Source of the DNA: an uncultured Chloroflexota bacterium
GTDB taxonomy: Bacteria > Chloroflexota > Limnocylindria > Limnocylindrales > CSP1-4
DNA: 64,000 bases
Reading direction: 5' to 3'
Assembly (NCBI GenBank): GCA_903822495.1
Contig: CAIJPD010000025.1
Location: 1 to 64,000, forward strand
Shown: in pieces, positions 17,922 through 26,216 of the stretch
Numbering within the stretch: position 1 is the stretch's first letter
Layout of the letters: every line of letters begins with the position of its first letter
Made by a program: the position numbers and the translations under genes
Notes under the pieces: generated by a model
Told to the model about the DNA's origin: nothing
The model's database searches: none
The model's input: the letters and a program-made list of their open reading frames with translations, nothing else

Positions 17922-18892
17922 GGGACCGCCTGCGCCACGGCGTCCATGGCGTCCAGCGGCGCGCGCGTGAGGAGCACCGCGGCGGCGAGGATCGCGAGGC
18001 CGCCGATCAGCTGGGCCGGCGCGACCGGCTCGGAGAGGAGGAGGGCGGCCAGGATCACGCCCACCAGCGGCTCGATCAGCATGAGGATCCCGGCGCGCAT
18101 CCCGCCAAGGCGCCTGATCCCGACGAGCAGCAGGAGCGACGGGATGGCCGCGGTGAACAGGCCGGCAAAGACCAGGAGAGCCAGCAGTTCCGGCTTGGCA
18201 AACGGAAGCGCGAGCGAGTCGCCGGTTCCCACGGCCACGGCCGTGCCTGCCCCCAGGACGGCAATCAGCGCCAGCACGAATGTCATCGCCTCATCGGTCC
18301 GGATCGTGGGGAAGCCCTCGCGGCTGACGGTGACGAAGAGCGTCTGGCCCAGGGCGGCCACCAGGGCGAGGCCGATCCCCAGGGCGTCGAGCTGGGCGAG
18401 GCCGCCGACCCCTGACCCGCTCGCCACAACGCCCACGGCACCGGCCGAGGCGAGGAGCAGGGCCAGCGCCTTGGTCCGGTCCATCCGCTCGCGGCCCAGC
18501 GCGACCGCGACGATCGCCACCAGTGCCGGATACGTGTAGAAGGTGAGCAGGACCAGCGCAACCGGGATCCGCTGGAACGCGATGAACATCCCGATGTTGA
18601 CCAGGAACCCGCCCAGGCCGGCGGCGGTGAGCGCGGCCACGGCCCGTGGGCCGGTGTGGCCCCGTGGCGCGAGATCCGCTCCGTCGGCGACGGCCCGCCG
18701 CTCACGAGAGATGCGCGTTCCCATCACGCCGCCGGCGGCGACCATCCCCACCAGCGAGCGCCAGGTGATGAAGGCGAACGGTGCCAGGCCAAGGGCGTAC
18801 GAGAAGCGGGTGACGGGCGCCAGCATCCCGAACATGGCCGCGGCCGACGCCACGATCACGGCGCCGGCGATCGGGGAGGTTCGGTCGGCCAT
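17918..18892 (-). CDS. EamA/DMT-family transporter
   Basis: 324-residue inner-membrane protein with ten predicted TM helices in two EamA repeats. The first repeat begins at AGAVIVASAAAMFGMLAPVT and the second around ALGIGLALVAALGQTLFVTV; each ends with the typical LLTFYTYPALVAI / LMLIEPLVGVILAAL helix. Such proteins usually export metabolites or amino acids. First gene of a two-gene operon with the alpha/beta hydrolase. Confidence 0.85.
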   Translation of the reverse strand: MADRTSPIAGAVIVASAAAMFGMLAPVTRFSYALGLAPFAFITWRSLVGMVAAGGVMGTRISRERRAVADGADLAPRGHTGPRAVAALTAAGLGGFLVNIGMFIAFQRIPVALVLLTFYTYPALVAIVAVALGRERMDRTKALALLLASAGAVGVVASGSGVGGLAQLDALGIGLALVAALGQTLFVTVSREGFPTIRTDEAMTFVLALIAVLGAGTAVAVGTGDSLALPFAKPELLALLVFAGLFTAAIPSLLLLVGIRRLGGMRAGILMLIEPLVGVILAALLLSEPVAPAQLIGGLAILAAAVLLTRAPLDAMDAVAQAVP

Positions 18893-19001
18893 GCGGCCAT
18901 CCTACGGTGTTCCGGGCACCCCCTTGGGATCGGGCCCGCCTGCGCCTGGCCGATGCGGGGTTCGGCCCCGGCCGGGTTCGGGCCCGGCGGGGGGGTTGGC
19001 C

Positions 19002-20036
19002 TCAGGCGCGCTCGCGCCGCGCGGTCGCCAGCCTCACGTGCGTGAACGGGATCCGGATCTCGCGGAACACCTCGATGGAGACCAGGAAGCCGGCGAACAG
19101 GAAGATCACGCCCAGAAGCTTGCCCAGCTGGAAGAGCTCCGTGGATCCCACGCGGTTGAGGCTGTCCGTGATCGACGGGATGAACGCGCCGATGGCGATG
19201 AGGATGGTCGCCGGCACGCGGCTGTGGATGCGGCCCGTGACCAGCGCCCGGACCATCCCCGGCACGGACGCCACGAAGTTGATGAGGATCGCCACCGGGG
19301 CAATCAGCAGGTTGAACAGGAAGACGTCGCCGGTCTGGGTGGGATCGAGCGAGTAGGGCAGGAGGCGACGCTTGGGCATGAAGACATACGTGGAGAAGAC
19401 CGCGCCGAGGATCAGCGAGAGGGCGCCCGTCACGTTCATGAATGGCGTCAACAGGCGGAGCTCGCCCGGCAGGAGGGTGGCGATCGGCATGCTGGTGCGC
19501 GGGTCCAGGGCGTACCCGGGCGCCGGGAGCGCGGCCGACACCACCAGGCCCATCGCCAGCAGGGTGGCGCCCACGACGGCTCCGGCGGCCACGCGCGGCC
19601 AGCGGTCCTCGCCGAAGTACGTCGCGAAGCCCACGACCAGGGCCAGGATCAGCGCGCTGATGAAGTAGATCAGCGGCACCACCCCGGTGTTGGCGTAGGC
19701 CGGCTGGTTGCGAATCAGCAGGTCGATGAGGCCGGCCAGGAAGAGGCTGAACGCGAAGGTGTAGCCGAACCGGGTCCGGCCCAGCAGGAACGCCGTGCCC
19801 AGCCCCAGCCACGCGGCGGTCAGCACGGCGCCGGCGAGATACCAGGTCTTGTACAGCGCCTCCGTCCATCCGCCCTGGCCGGCCAGGGCCTCGCAACCCG
19901 ATGCCAGGCCGTAGCACAGCATCCCGATGGCCCAGGCCAGCTGGAACCCGCCGCGTCGCTCGCGCCACTGGTCGAACAGGGCCAGGGAGAAGGTCAGCGC
20001 AAGGACGGCGGTGAGCGCGGGCAGGAGCGCGGTCAT
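19002..20036 (-). CDS. Multi-pass membrane protein of unknown function
   Basis: I do not recognise the family. 344 residues with about nine TM helices, for example LLPALTAVLALTFSLALF at the N-terminus, GVVPLIYFISALILALVVGF in the middle and LLGVIFLFAGFLVSIEVF near the C-terminus. It has short charged loops and a basic cytoplasmic tail. The ATG at 20036 overlaps the stop of the MerR-like regulator (ATGA), so it is translationally coupled to it. That suggests the regulator controls, or is controlled through, this membrane protein. Confidence 0.75.
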   Translation of the reverse strand: MTALLPALTAVLALTFSLALFDQWRERRGGFQLAWAIGMLCYGLASGCEALAGQGGWTEALYKTWYLAGAVLTAAWLGLGTAFLLGRTRFGYTFAFSLFLAGLIDLLIRNQPAYANTGVVPLIYFISALILALVVGFATYFGEDRWPRVAAGAVVGATLLAMGLVVSAALPAPGYALDPRTSMPIATLLPGELRLLTPFMNVTGALSLILGAVFSTYVFMPKRRLLPYSLDPTQTGDVFLFNLLIAPVAILINFVASVPGMVRALVTGRIHSRVPATILIAIGAFIPSITDSLNRVGSTELFQLGKLLGVIFLFAGFLVSIEVFREIRIPFTHVRLATARRERA

Positions 20037-20890
20037 GCGGTTGCCACCGGCGTGGCCGGACCGGGGGCGTCAGCGGGCTCGGGCCCCGGGGCGCCGGGGG
20101 CCGCGGCGGGGACGAGGGCGGGGGCCGCATCGGGGCGCCCCGATGGGTCGGGACGCACGTGGGTGCCGATCTCCGAACCCTGGCCGGACGCCTGATCGGC
20201 CTCGGACGCCTGATCGGCCTCCGCGGCCTGGTACGCCGCGATCAGCCGGAGCAGCATCCGATCCAGCAGGTCCGTGGCGTGCTGATAGACGCCGGAGAGG
20301 GTGGCGGCATCCAGCGAGCGACGCGCGGCGAGGGACCCGATCTCGGTGAGGAACGGGCGGCGCGCGGCCACGAACCGCGCCACCGCGTCAGCCAGTCCGG
20401 TCCCGGCCGCCGCCAGCCGCCGGCCCACCTCGTCGGTCCGGGCCGCGGCCTCGTCCTCGGCGCGGCGCCGCTCCGCGGGCTGGCGGGCGTCGAGGTAGGC
20501 GACGAGTGCCTCCACGAGTCGGCGGCCGTCGTCGCGGTACGCATCACGGTCGGGTTGCCCGAGGCCGCCGCTGGCCACGACGGACCTTGCGGAGGCGTAG
20601 CTCCGTCGGTAGGCGCGTGACATCCGCTCGGAGGTGGCGCCCAGCGTGGCCATGGGGGCCCGGCTGCCGCTGCGGCGCGCGGCCAGCATCCGCTCGAGGG
20701 AAGCGCGGTCGAACCGCCGGTGGCCGCCGGGGGTGAGGTACGCCTCGACCCGCCCGTCATCGGCCCAGCGGCGGAGCGTGTCTGGGTCCACGCCGAGCAT
20801 CCGACTGGCCGGTCCCAGCGCCAGCCAGTCGCGGGCGACCCGGGTGGCTGGCAACGGTGCGGCGGGCGTCGAGGCGGACCGGGACGACAT
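20033..20890 (-). CDS. MerR/BldC-like helix-turn-helix regulator
   Basis: 285 residues. The N-terminal HTH (about 22-65) has the signature ASRMLGVDPDTLRRWADDGR and then YLTPGGHRRFDRASL, as in BldC/MerR-type DNA-binding domains. The middle (about 75-235) is alpha-helical with no recognised ligand domain. The C-terminus is an Ala/Pro-rich disordered tail that includes a duplicated AEADQASEADQAS. The ATG at 20890 has SD GGAGG at 6-9 bases. First gene of a coupled pair with the membrane protein. Confidence 0.8.
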   Translation of the reverse strand: MSSRSASTPAAPLPATRVARDWLALGPASRMLGVDPDTLRRWADDGRVEAYLTPGGHRRFDRASLERMLAARRSGSRAPMATLGATSERMSRAYRRSYASARSVVASGGLGQPDRDAYRDDGRRLVEALVAYLDARQPAERRRAEDEAAARTDEVGRRLAAAGTGLADAVARFVAARRPFLTEIGSLAARRSLDAATLSGVYQHATDLLDRMLLRLIAAYQAAEADQASEADQASGQGSEIGTHVRPDPSGRPDAAPALVPAAAPGAPGPEPADAPGPATPVATA

Positions 20891-20970
20891 GCGGCACTCC
20901 TCCGGTTCGGGCTGGAAACCTTGGCAAATCTTGGCAGCGGGGAGCATAGCGCGGAGAGCCCCATCCGGGC

Positions 20971-21915
20971 TCAGCGCAACGGCCGGAGACGCTCCTCCAG
21001 GAACGCCTGGCGATCCGCGCGCGCGTCCGGGAGATCGAGGTCGTGCGCCGCGTCGTACCAGCGCAGATCGCGGGGCTCGCCGGCCGCGCGGTGGAGCTCG
21101 TGGCTGGCCATGGGGGCGATGTAGAAGTCCTGGCGAGCCGCCTGGAAGAGCACCGAGGCGGGGGCGATCCGGCCCACCCATTCGATCGGATCGACCGGCC
21201 GGAGGCCGGCGAGGTAGGCGAGACGATCCTCTGCGATGGGCCAGAAGGGCAGGAACCAGTCGCCCCAGCGTGGGGTGGCGGCGAGGATCACGGTGGCGAC
21301 CGGGCGCCGGTCCCTGGCGACGGCCACGGCCACCGCCATGCCGCCAAAGTCGTGACCGACCATGGCCAGCCTCGTCGGGTCGGCCGGACGAACCATCGAT
21401 CCGACGGCTCCGGGCTCGATGACCGCTCCCGGTGCCGGGCCCGCGTCGATCCCCGCCAGGAGCAGGTCCAGTCCCCGGCGGAGCCGGAGCACCTCGGCCT
21501 CGATCTTCGCCCGATCAGTCGTCGAATCCGTGGGATCCGAGGCCCACGGGAAGGCGCCCTGCGGGAGGACGGAGGTGACGCCCTTCACGGCCAGCGCGAC
21601 GGCGTCGGGGAGAAACTCGGTGCGATCGGCGTTGGGGTGCTCGCTGTCGAACCAGTGGGCCCAGACGATGCCGGGGCCACCGCCGGCCGGCCCGCTGCGC
21701 ACCGGCTGCGGGTCCGTCTGGATCCCCGGCGCGACCACGAACGCGCTGACGCGTCCGCCGGACCCGTCGTCGTAGGTGAGGTCCAGGACGCGGGCGCCGT
21801 CACGCCGCTCCTCGCCAATCACCTGCACGGCCAGCGGCCGGGCGGGGTCATGGGCGACGGGGGTTGGACCGCTGGTCCGGGGAGCCGGTGCGAGAGCCTG
21901 GTCGTGGGCGCTCAC
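20971..21915 (-). CDS. Dienelactone-hydrolase-like alpha/beta hydrolase with Asp at the nucleophile position
   Basis: 314 residues with alpha/beta-hydrolase topology. The nucleophile elbow reads MVGHDFGGMAVAV, with Asp in place of Ser/Cys; the acid may be Asp in AARQDFYIAPMAS and the His in YDAAHDLDLPDA. Asp nucleophiles are known in haloalkane dehalogenases and epoxide hydrolases (GHDWGG), which form an ester intermediate. Overall length and motifs look more like the dienelactone hydrolase group. It follows the 119-residue gene by 12 bases and is probably in the same operon. Confidence 0.75.
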   Translation of the reverse strand: MSAHDQALAPAPRTSGPTPVAHDPARPLAVQVIGEERRDGARVLDLTYDDGSGGRVSAFVVAPGIQTDPQPVRSGPAGGGPGIVWAHWFDSEHPNADRTEFLPDAVALAVKGVTSVLPQGAFPWASDPTDSTTDRAKIEAEVLRLRRGLDLLLAGIDAGPAPGAVIEPGAVGSMVRPADPTRLAMVGHDFGGMAVAVAVARDRRPVATVILAATPRWGDWFLPFWPIAEDRLAYLAGLRPVDPIEWVGRIAPASVLFQAARQDFYIAPMASHELHRAAGEPRDLRWYDAAHDLDLPDARADRQAFLEERLRPLR

Positions 21916-21927
21916 CGGTCGCGACGA

Positions 21928-22287
21928 TCAGGCCCGGACGAACTCGTGGGCGTCCTGGTGGATCCCGTCGCACAGGCCCAGCCGGTCCTCGCCCGAGGCG
22001 AGCGCAATGGCGACCGGGCGCATGATCTCGCGGACCTGGCCCTTGCGGCAGAAGAGGTAGCCCTTGCCGGCCATCCAGCCGCGGACGTGCGCGGGATCGC
22101 CGTGGAACTGGAACGGGCCCGGGTTGATGGCCGCATGTTCCGCCCAGGAGACGGGCTTCTCGGCGGCCACGACGTCGAGGATGTTGACCCGCCAGGGCGT
22201 GCCCTCGATGACCTCCAGGCAGCCGTCGCAGCGGGCGGCCTTGTTGTCGGCGACGATCGTCGGAATGCGGATGCCCAGGATCTCCAT
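21928..22287 (-). CDS. Conserved hypothetical protein with Cys pair
   Basis: 119 residues, not recognised. It has a CDGC pair (about residues 20-23), further Cys in YLFCRKG and LGLCDGIHQ, and an aromatic middle (PFQFHGDPAHVRGWM). A zinc site is possible. ATG 22287 has no SD, but TACCAT (22296-22301, minus strand) lies 8 bases before it, so it is probably leaderless. The alpha/beta hydrolase gene follows 12 bases later. Confidence 0.65.
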   Translation of the reverse strand: MEILGIRIPTIVADNKAARCDGCLEVIEGTPWRVNILDVVAAEKPVSWAEHAAINPGPFQFHGDPAHVRGWMAGKGYLFCRKGQVREIMRPVAIALASGEDRLGLCDGIHQDAHEFVRA

Positions 22288-22295
22288 CGCGGTCG

Positions 22296-22301
22296 ATGGT
22301 A
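22296..22301 (-). promoter_or_regulatory. -10 hexamer TACCAT, probable leaderless start
   Basis: On the minus strand TACCAT is followed by 8 bases and ATG 22287, matching the leaderless geometry seen at 4555 and 13344. Confidence 0.45.
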
Positions 22302-22400
22302 GCAGGAGGGGGCCTCCGCTCGCCGGGCCGGTGGGCCCCCGTTTGGGGGTGATTCGGGCCCCATTGTCGCGGCCGGGCCGCGCCCCGGGTCAGGCCCCCG

Positions 22401-22988
22401 TCACGCCTCCGTCGAGACCACCGGCGGCTGGGCGTCGCCCGGCTCGGCCTTGAAGAACGCGCGCGGGCGCCAGCCGAGCACCCCAGCCAGCGCGACGCCC
22501 GGCACCTGCGAGATGCGCGTGTTGTAGCGGAAGACCTGGTCGTTGTAGAGCTCGCGGCGGGCGGCCAGCAGCTCCTCCAGCCGCTCGATGCTGGACTGGA
22601 GCGCCAGGACGTTCTCCTGCGACTTGAGGTCGGGGTAACGCTCCACGACCGCGAAGAGCTGGCGGACCGCCACCGTCGTCGCGTCAGACGCGGCGGCCTG
22701 GGCCGGGATCGGCGCGTCGGGGCGGTAGCCGGCCCGACGGTCGGCCACCGCCTCCACGACCCCGCGCTCGAACGCCAGCTGTCCGCGCACGGCGTCCACG
22801 AGCGCCGGCAGTTGGTCGTGGCGCTGCCTGAGGGCCACGTCGATGTTCGACCAGGCCTTGTCGATCCGGTTCCGCAACCCGACGACGTCGTTGTAGGTCG
22901 TGATCACCAGGAAGGCGAGGACGGAGCCGAGGACCAGGAAGGCGAAGGCAGCCACGAGCACGCCGGAGTCGAACCCGGTCGTGGTCAT
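22401..22988 (-). CDS. LemA family protein
   Basis: 195 residues. The N-terminal TM helix (VLVAAFAFLVLGSVLAFLVI) is followed by the LemA signature TYNDVVGLRNRIDKAWSNIDVALRQRHDQLP, a long helical bundle and the conserved VVERYPDLKSQENVLALQ. The C-terminus ends with the usual YNTRISQVPGVALA and a short hydrophilic tail. LemA proteins are membrane-tethered helical proteins of unclear function. SD GGGAGG precedes ATG 22988. The GIDE-domain gene ends 22 bases upstream, a LemA-GIDE association seen in many bacteria. Confidence 0.92.
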   Translation of the reverse strand: MTTTGFDSGVLVAAFAFLVLGSVLAFLVITTYNDVVGLRNRIDKAWSNIDVALRQRHDQLPALVDAVRGQLAFERGVVEAVADRRAGYRPDAPIPAQAAASDATTVAVRQLFAVVERYPDLKSQENVLALQSSIERLEELLAARRELYNDQVFRYNTRISQVPGVALAGVLGWRPRAFFKAEPGDAQPPVVSTEA

Positions 22989-23010
22989 CGATTGCCTCCC
23001 CGGGGCCGGG

Positions 23011-24183
23011 TCATGCGCCGGCTCCCGACATCGGTCCAAACGCCCCGGCGACCGCCAGCGCGAGCAGCACCGCGGCGCCGATCGCCAGCGCCGCGCCCAG
23101 CAGCCCGACGAGGAACTGCTGCTCGTTGCGAGCGTACGCCTGGCCTGGCGAGCCGGCGGCGATGAGGAGGTGGACGTCGGGGGCGCCGGCGATCACGAGG
23201 GCATCCGGCGGGATCTCGAAGGCGCGTTCGATGGCCGGCCCGGTCGAAGCCGTCGCTGGGGTGGCCGAAGCCGACGCCGGCGCAGAGGACGCTGCCCGTG
23301 ACGCCGGGGCCGACGCCGCGATCGACGCCGCGGTCGGCACCTCCGGATCCAGCTCCGGCGGACGCACGGGACGCCCGATCCCGAAGCCCTCGATGGCCGC
23401 ATTGCCCCAGGCCTTGGCGGGGTCCACCAGGATCCCCTCGTCGAGCGCCTGGCGGTACGAGGCGGCCACCTCTGGATCCTCCAGCGCGCGCGGGTCGGGC
23501 ACGTGGTTGCCGGCCACGGCCCCGGTCAGCGTGTCGAGCGCGTCCTCGCGATCCGCCTCCGCGGGGTCCGCCAGGTCGCGAAACGGGAGGGCGCGACCGA
23601 CGATCGTGACGACGTCGCCCGGCTCGATTCGCGCCTCGCGGTAGCCGGCCGCCCGCCCCGGCGACGTGGATCCGCTCGAGAGGCCCACCAGGGCCGACAT
23701 GGCGAACTCCGGCGAGGCGGTGCGGCCGGGATGGAGCGGGTCCACGCCCGGATCCACGCCCAGGAGCAGCCCGCCGGGGGCGCCCCATGTCCCGCCGGCA
23801 GCCGAGGGTGTCTCCGCGTCGAGCGGCACCTCCCAGCGGGCTGCCTTCGGGAAGACGCGGATCTCGCCGGTCGCATCACGCACGAAGAACCCGACCACGC
23901 GCTCTTCGTCCAGCAGCGTGTGCTGGTTGTCGCCGCTGCCGCCGGTGACCAGCGCGTGGTAGTAGAGCGCCGGGCGAAGCCGAAGGCGCGAGGTGAGCGT
24001 GGTCCCGGCGGGTATGGCCTGGCCGGTGATGCGGACTTCGCCCGCCGCCAGGAGCCCCACCGGCGACGTGCCCACGTCGGCGATCCGCGCCCCGGATCGT
24101 TGCGCGCGGAGGCCGCGGACCAGCAACACCAGCCCGGCGAGGACGCCGGTGGCGGCCAGGGCGAAGATCACGGAGGCGGGCAT
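23011..24183 (-). CDS. GIDE-domain membrane protein
   Basis: 390 residues. N-terminal TM (ASVIFALAATGVLAGLVLLV), a GIDE/MULAN-type domain (ALYYHALVTGGSGDNQHTLLDEERVV then GFFVRDATGEIRVFP), a long Ala/Ser-rich linker (about 280-320) and a C-terminal TM helix (LVGLLGAALAIGAAVLLALA). The domain occurs in eukaryotic mitochondrial E3 ligases, but bacterial forms lack the RING finger, as here. It precedes lemA in the operon and likely forms an envelope complex with LemA; the role is unknown. Confidence 0.8.
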   Translation of the reverse strand: MPASVIFALAATGVLAGLVLLVRGLRAQRSGARIADVGTSPVGLLAAGEVRITGQAIPAGTTLTSRLRLRPALYYHALVTGGSGDNQHTLLDEERVVGFFVRDATGEIRVFPKAARWEVPLDAETPSAAGGTWGAPGGLLLGVDPGVDPLHPGRTASPEFAMSALVGLSSGSTSPGRAAGYREARIEPGDVVTIVGRALPFRDLADPAEADREDALDTLTGAVAGNHVPDPRALEDPEVAASYRQALDEGILVDPAKAWGNAAIEGFGIGRPVRPPELDPEVPTAASIAASAPASRAASSAPASASATPATASTGPAIERAFEIPPDALVIAGAPDVHLLIAAGSPGQAYARNEQQFLVGLLGAALAIGAAVLLALAVAGAFGPMSGAGA

Positions 24184-24244
24184 CGGATGGGGTCGGGCGC
24201 CGGGCTGTGCGGGGTTGTGGCTGGGCGGCGCGGCGGTCGGCGGC

Positions 24245-24838
24245 TCAGCCCGCGCCGAGCGCGGCGAGCACGTCGGCCGTGGACCGGATCCGGCCGATCT
24301 TGGCGTAGACCGTCCGGAACGTGCCGGCATGCTCCTCGGCGCTCCGGCAGGCCATGGCGTCCTCGACGAAGACCTGCTGGTAGCCGTGATCAAAGGCCTC
24401 GCGGGCCGCGCTCTCGACGCCGATGTTGGTCGAGATCCCACCCAGGATGATCGTGGTCACGCCGCGTCGGCGGAGCTGGAGGTCCAGGTCGGTGCCGTGG
24501 AAGGCGCCCCAGCCGCGCTTGGTCACGATGACGTCCCCGGGCTGGACGTTGAGGCCGGGCATGAGGTCGGCGTGGTCCGGCGCCTTGACCCGCTCGGCGG
24601 CGCCCGCCGCGCGGCCGAGCGCCGCATCCGTGATCGGCTTGAGCCTGTCCTTGCCGTCCAGGGCGTTGTCGACGTGGACCCAGATCACGGTGCCGCCCGC
24701 GATCCTGAGTGCCGCCGCGATGGCCGCCGCGCGCGCGACCACGTCCTCGGCGGCATGGGGCGCGGTCCCGCGCGCGATCCCCTTCTGGAGATCGACCATG
24801 ACCATCGCCGTCGTCGCGGCGTCCAGCGTCAGCTCCAT
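24245..24838 (-). CDS. Isochorismatase-fold hydrolase lacking the usual Cys
   Basis: 197 residues. The fold markers are present: Asp in AMVMVDLQKGIARG, Lys in VTKRGWGAFHGTDL, and the cis-peptide loop ILGGISTNIGVESAAREA. In cysteine hydrolases of this family (nicotinamidase, N-carbamoylsarcosine amidase) that loop reads TNxCVxxTAR; here the Cys is Gly. A Gly at that position occurs in true isochorismatase-type proteins, which do not need a thiol, so it may hydrolyse an ether or enol-ether bond rather than an amide. SD GGAGG precedes ATG 24838. Monocistronic. Confidence 0.8.
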   Translation of the reverse strand: MELTLDAATTAMVMVDLQKGIARGTAPHAAEDVVARAAAIAAALRIAGGTVIWVHVDNALDGKDRLKPITDAALGRAAGAAERVKAPDHADLMPGLNVQPGDVIVTKRGWGAFHGTDLDLQLRRRGVTTIILGGISTNIGVESAAREAFDHGYQQVFVEDAMACRSAEEHAGTFRTVYAKIGRIRSTADVLAALGAG

Positions 24839-25036
24839 GCCCGCACCTCCACGTCCCGGCGGCTGGCCGCGCGCCAGCAGGCGCGCGCCAGCAGGCGCGC
24901 GGTCTGCGCAATGGTGCGGCACGGACGCCGGGTCACGCAGCCCGTACCTGCGGGGCCAGACCCCTGGACGTTTGGGCATGGGTCCCAGCCGCGAGGCACG
25001 CCCGGCTCCTCCGGGCGCCGGCGGGGCCTGGCCCGG

Positions 25037-26056
25037 CTACGCGGCGGCCAGCAAGACCCGCATCGCCCGCAGGGTCACCCACTTGCTGGGCTCGCCCCGG
25101 CGCTCGACGTCCACCCACGTCTTGCCGTTGTAGGCGTACTGATTGCGCCATCGGCCGTCGGGTCCCCGCTTGCCCCGCAGCCAGCTGACCGCGTTCCCCA
25201 GGCGCGGATCCCGGCCGTACCCCAGCTCGCACAGCGCCTCGAGGGTCTGGAGGACGTCCGCGACGTACCCGGACGGGAAGCCCGGCTTGAACCACGAGCC
25301 GTTCGGCCGGGTGTTGCCCCAACCCGCGGGATAGTCGGCCGCGGCCGGGTCCCGGCTCAGCAGGAAGTCCGTCCCTGCCTCGATCGCGCGCCGGACGAGC
25401 GGCGAGCGGCCCGGCGCCGGGATCCGCGCCAGCGCCAGCATCGCCTTCACCGCACCCCAGGCACACGGCAGCTTCTCATTGGCCGCGCAGGCAAACCCCG
25501 GCCCGCAGGTGCCAGTGGCGAGCCAGCGATCGACGCCTTCGCCCGTGATCGCCCGGGCTTCCCAGGCGATCGCCCGTTGGACGCGGTCGTCCTCCAGCCA
25601 GCCGAACCCGATCAGGCTGCGCAGCAGGTTGCCGTTCAGGCAATGGATCACCGACGAGGGCGGGGGCACGGCCTCAGGGTCGATGCGCCCCGAGGCGCCG
25701 AAGCCGCCGGTCGCGGCCTGGCTGTGGGCGAGCACATAGGCACAGGCCCGCCGGATTCGCTCGTCGTCCGGATCGGCCCCCAGCTGGTCCAGGAAGATCA
25801 CCTGCCACACGGTGCCCCGGTACTTGGTGGCATAGCCGGGGCCGGGCTTCTCCCAGTGCCCATCGGGTTGTTGCGCGGCGAGGATCGCCGCGATGGGATC
25901 GGCCGCCATGGCCGACCGGCGAGCCGCGGCCACGTCCGGATCGTCGGCCGGCCGGCCCTGGAGATCCCGGAGGGCGACCTGGCGAACGGCGGGATTGGAC
26001 GGCTCCAGGAGCCACGCCAGGGCATCGTTCCAATCTGCGTGTCGCGCGCCGGTCAT
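25037..26056 (-). CDS. Squalene-cyclase/prenyltransferase-like alpha-alpha repeat protein
   Basis: 339 residues made of alpha-helical repeats of the terpenoid-cyclase/protein prenyltransferase toroid, with QW-like pieces such as AAQQPDGHWEKPGPG, GGFGASGRIDPE and RGPDGRWRNQYAYNG. The DXDD/DCTAE cyclase motif is missing, so it is unlikely to be a cyclase. His in VIHCLNGNLL and several Cys (TGTCGPGFACAANEKLPC) could bind metal. Function unknown. ATG 26056 gives the natural N-terminus MTGARHADWNDALAWLL. Divergent from the first aldo-keto reductase. Confidence 0.75.
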   Translation of the reverse strand: MTGARHADWNDALAWLLEPSNPAVRQVALRDLQGRPADDPDVAAARRSAMAADPIAAILAAQQPDGHWEKPGPGYATKYRGTVWQVIFLDQLGADPDDERIRRACAYVLAHSQAATGGFGASGRIDPEAVPPPSSVIHCLNGNLLRSLIGFGWLEDDRVQRAIAWEARAITGEGVDRWLATGTCGPGFACAANEKLPCAWGAVKAMLALARIPAPGRSPLVRRAIEAGTDFLLSRDPAAADYPAGWGNTRPNGSWFKPGFPSGYVADVLQTLEALCELGYGRDPRLGNAVSWLRGKRGPDGRWRNQYAYNGKTWVDVERRGEPSKWVTLRAMRVLLAAA

Positions 26057-26204
26057 GCCGCCATCGTGGTTCGTGTCCGCCCCCCACGGCAAGTGCGGAG
26101 CGGCCGCCCCGGGGCCGCCCTTTGGCCCGGCCTGCCTGCCGGGCGCGCTCAGGCGCGCGCTGGGCGCCGGCGTTCCGATCGCACCGACCCCTTCCCGGCG
26201 GCAG

Positions 26205-26210
26205 TACCCT
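26205..26210 (+). promoter_or_regulatory. -10-like hexamer TACCCT, probable leaderless start
   Basis: TACCCT is followed by 6 bases and ATG 26217 of the first aldo-keto reductase, with no SD. The second reductase has the same arrangement (TAGGCT at 27187). Confidence 0.45.
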
Positions 26211-26216
26211 GACGAC

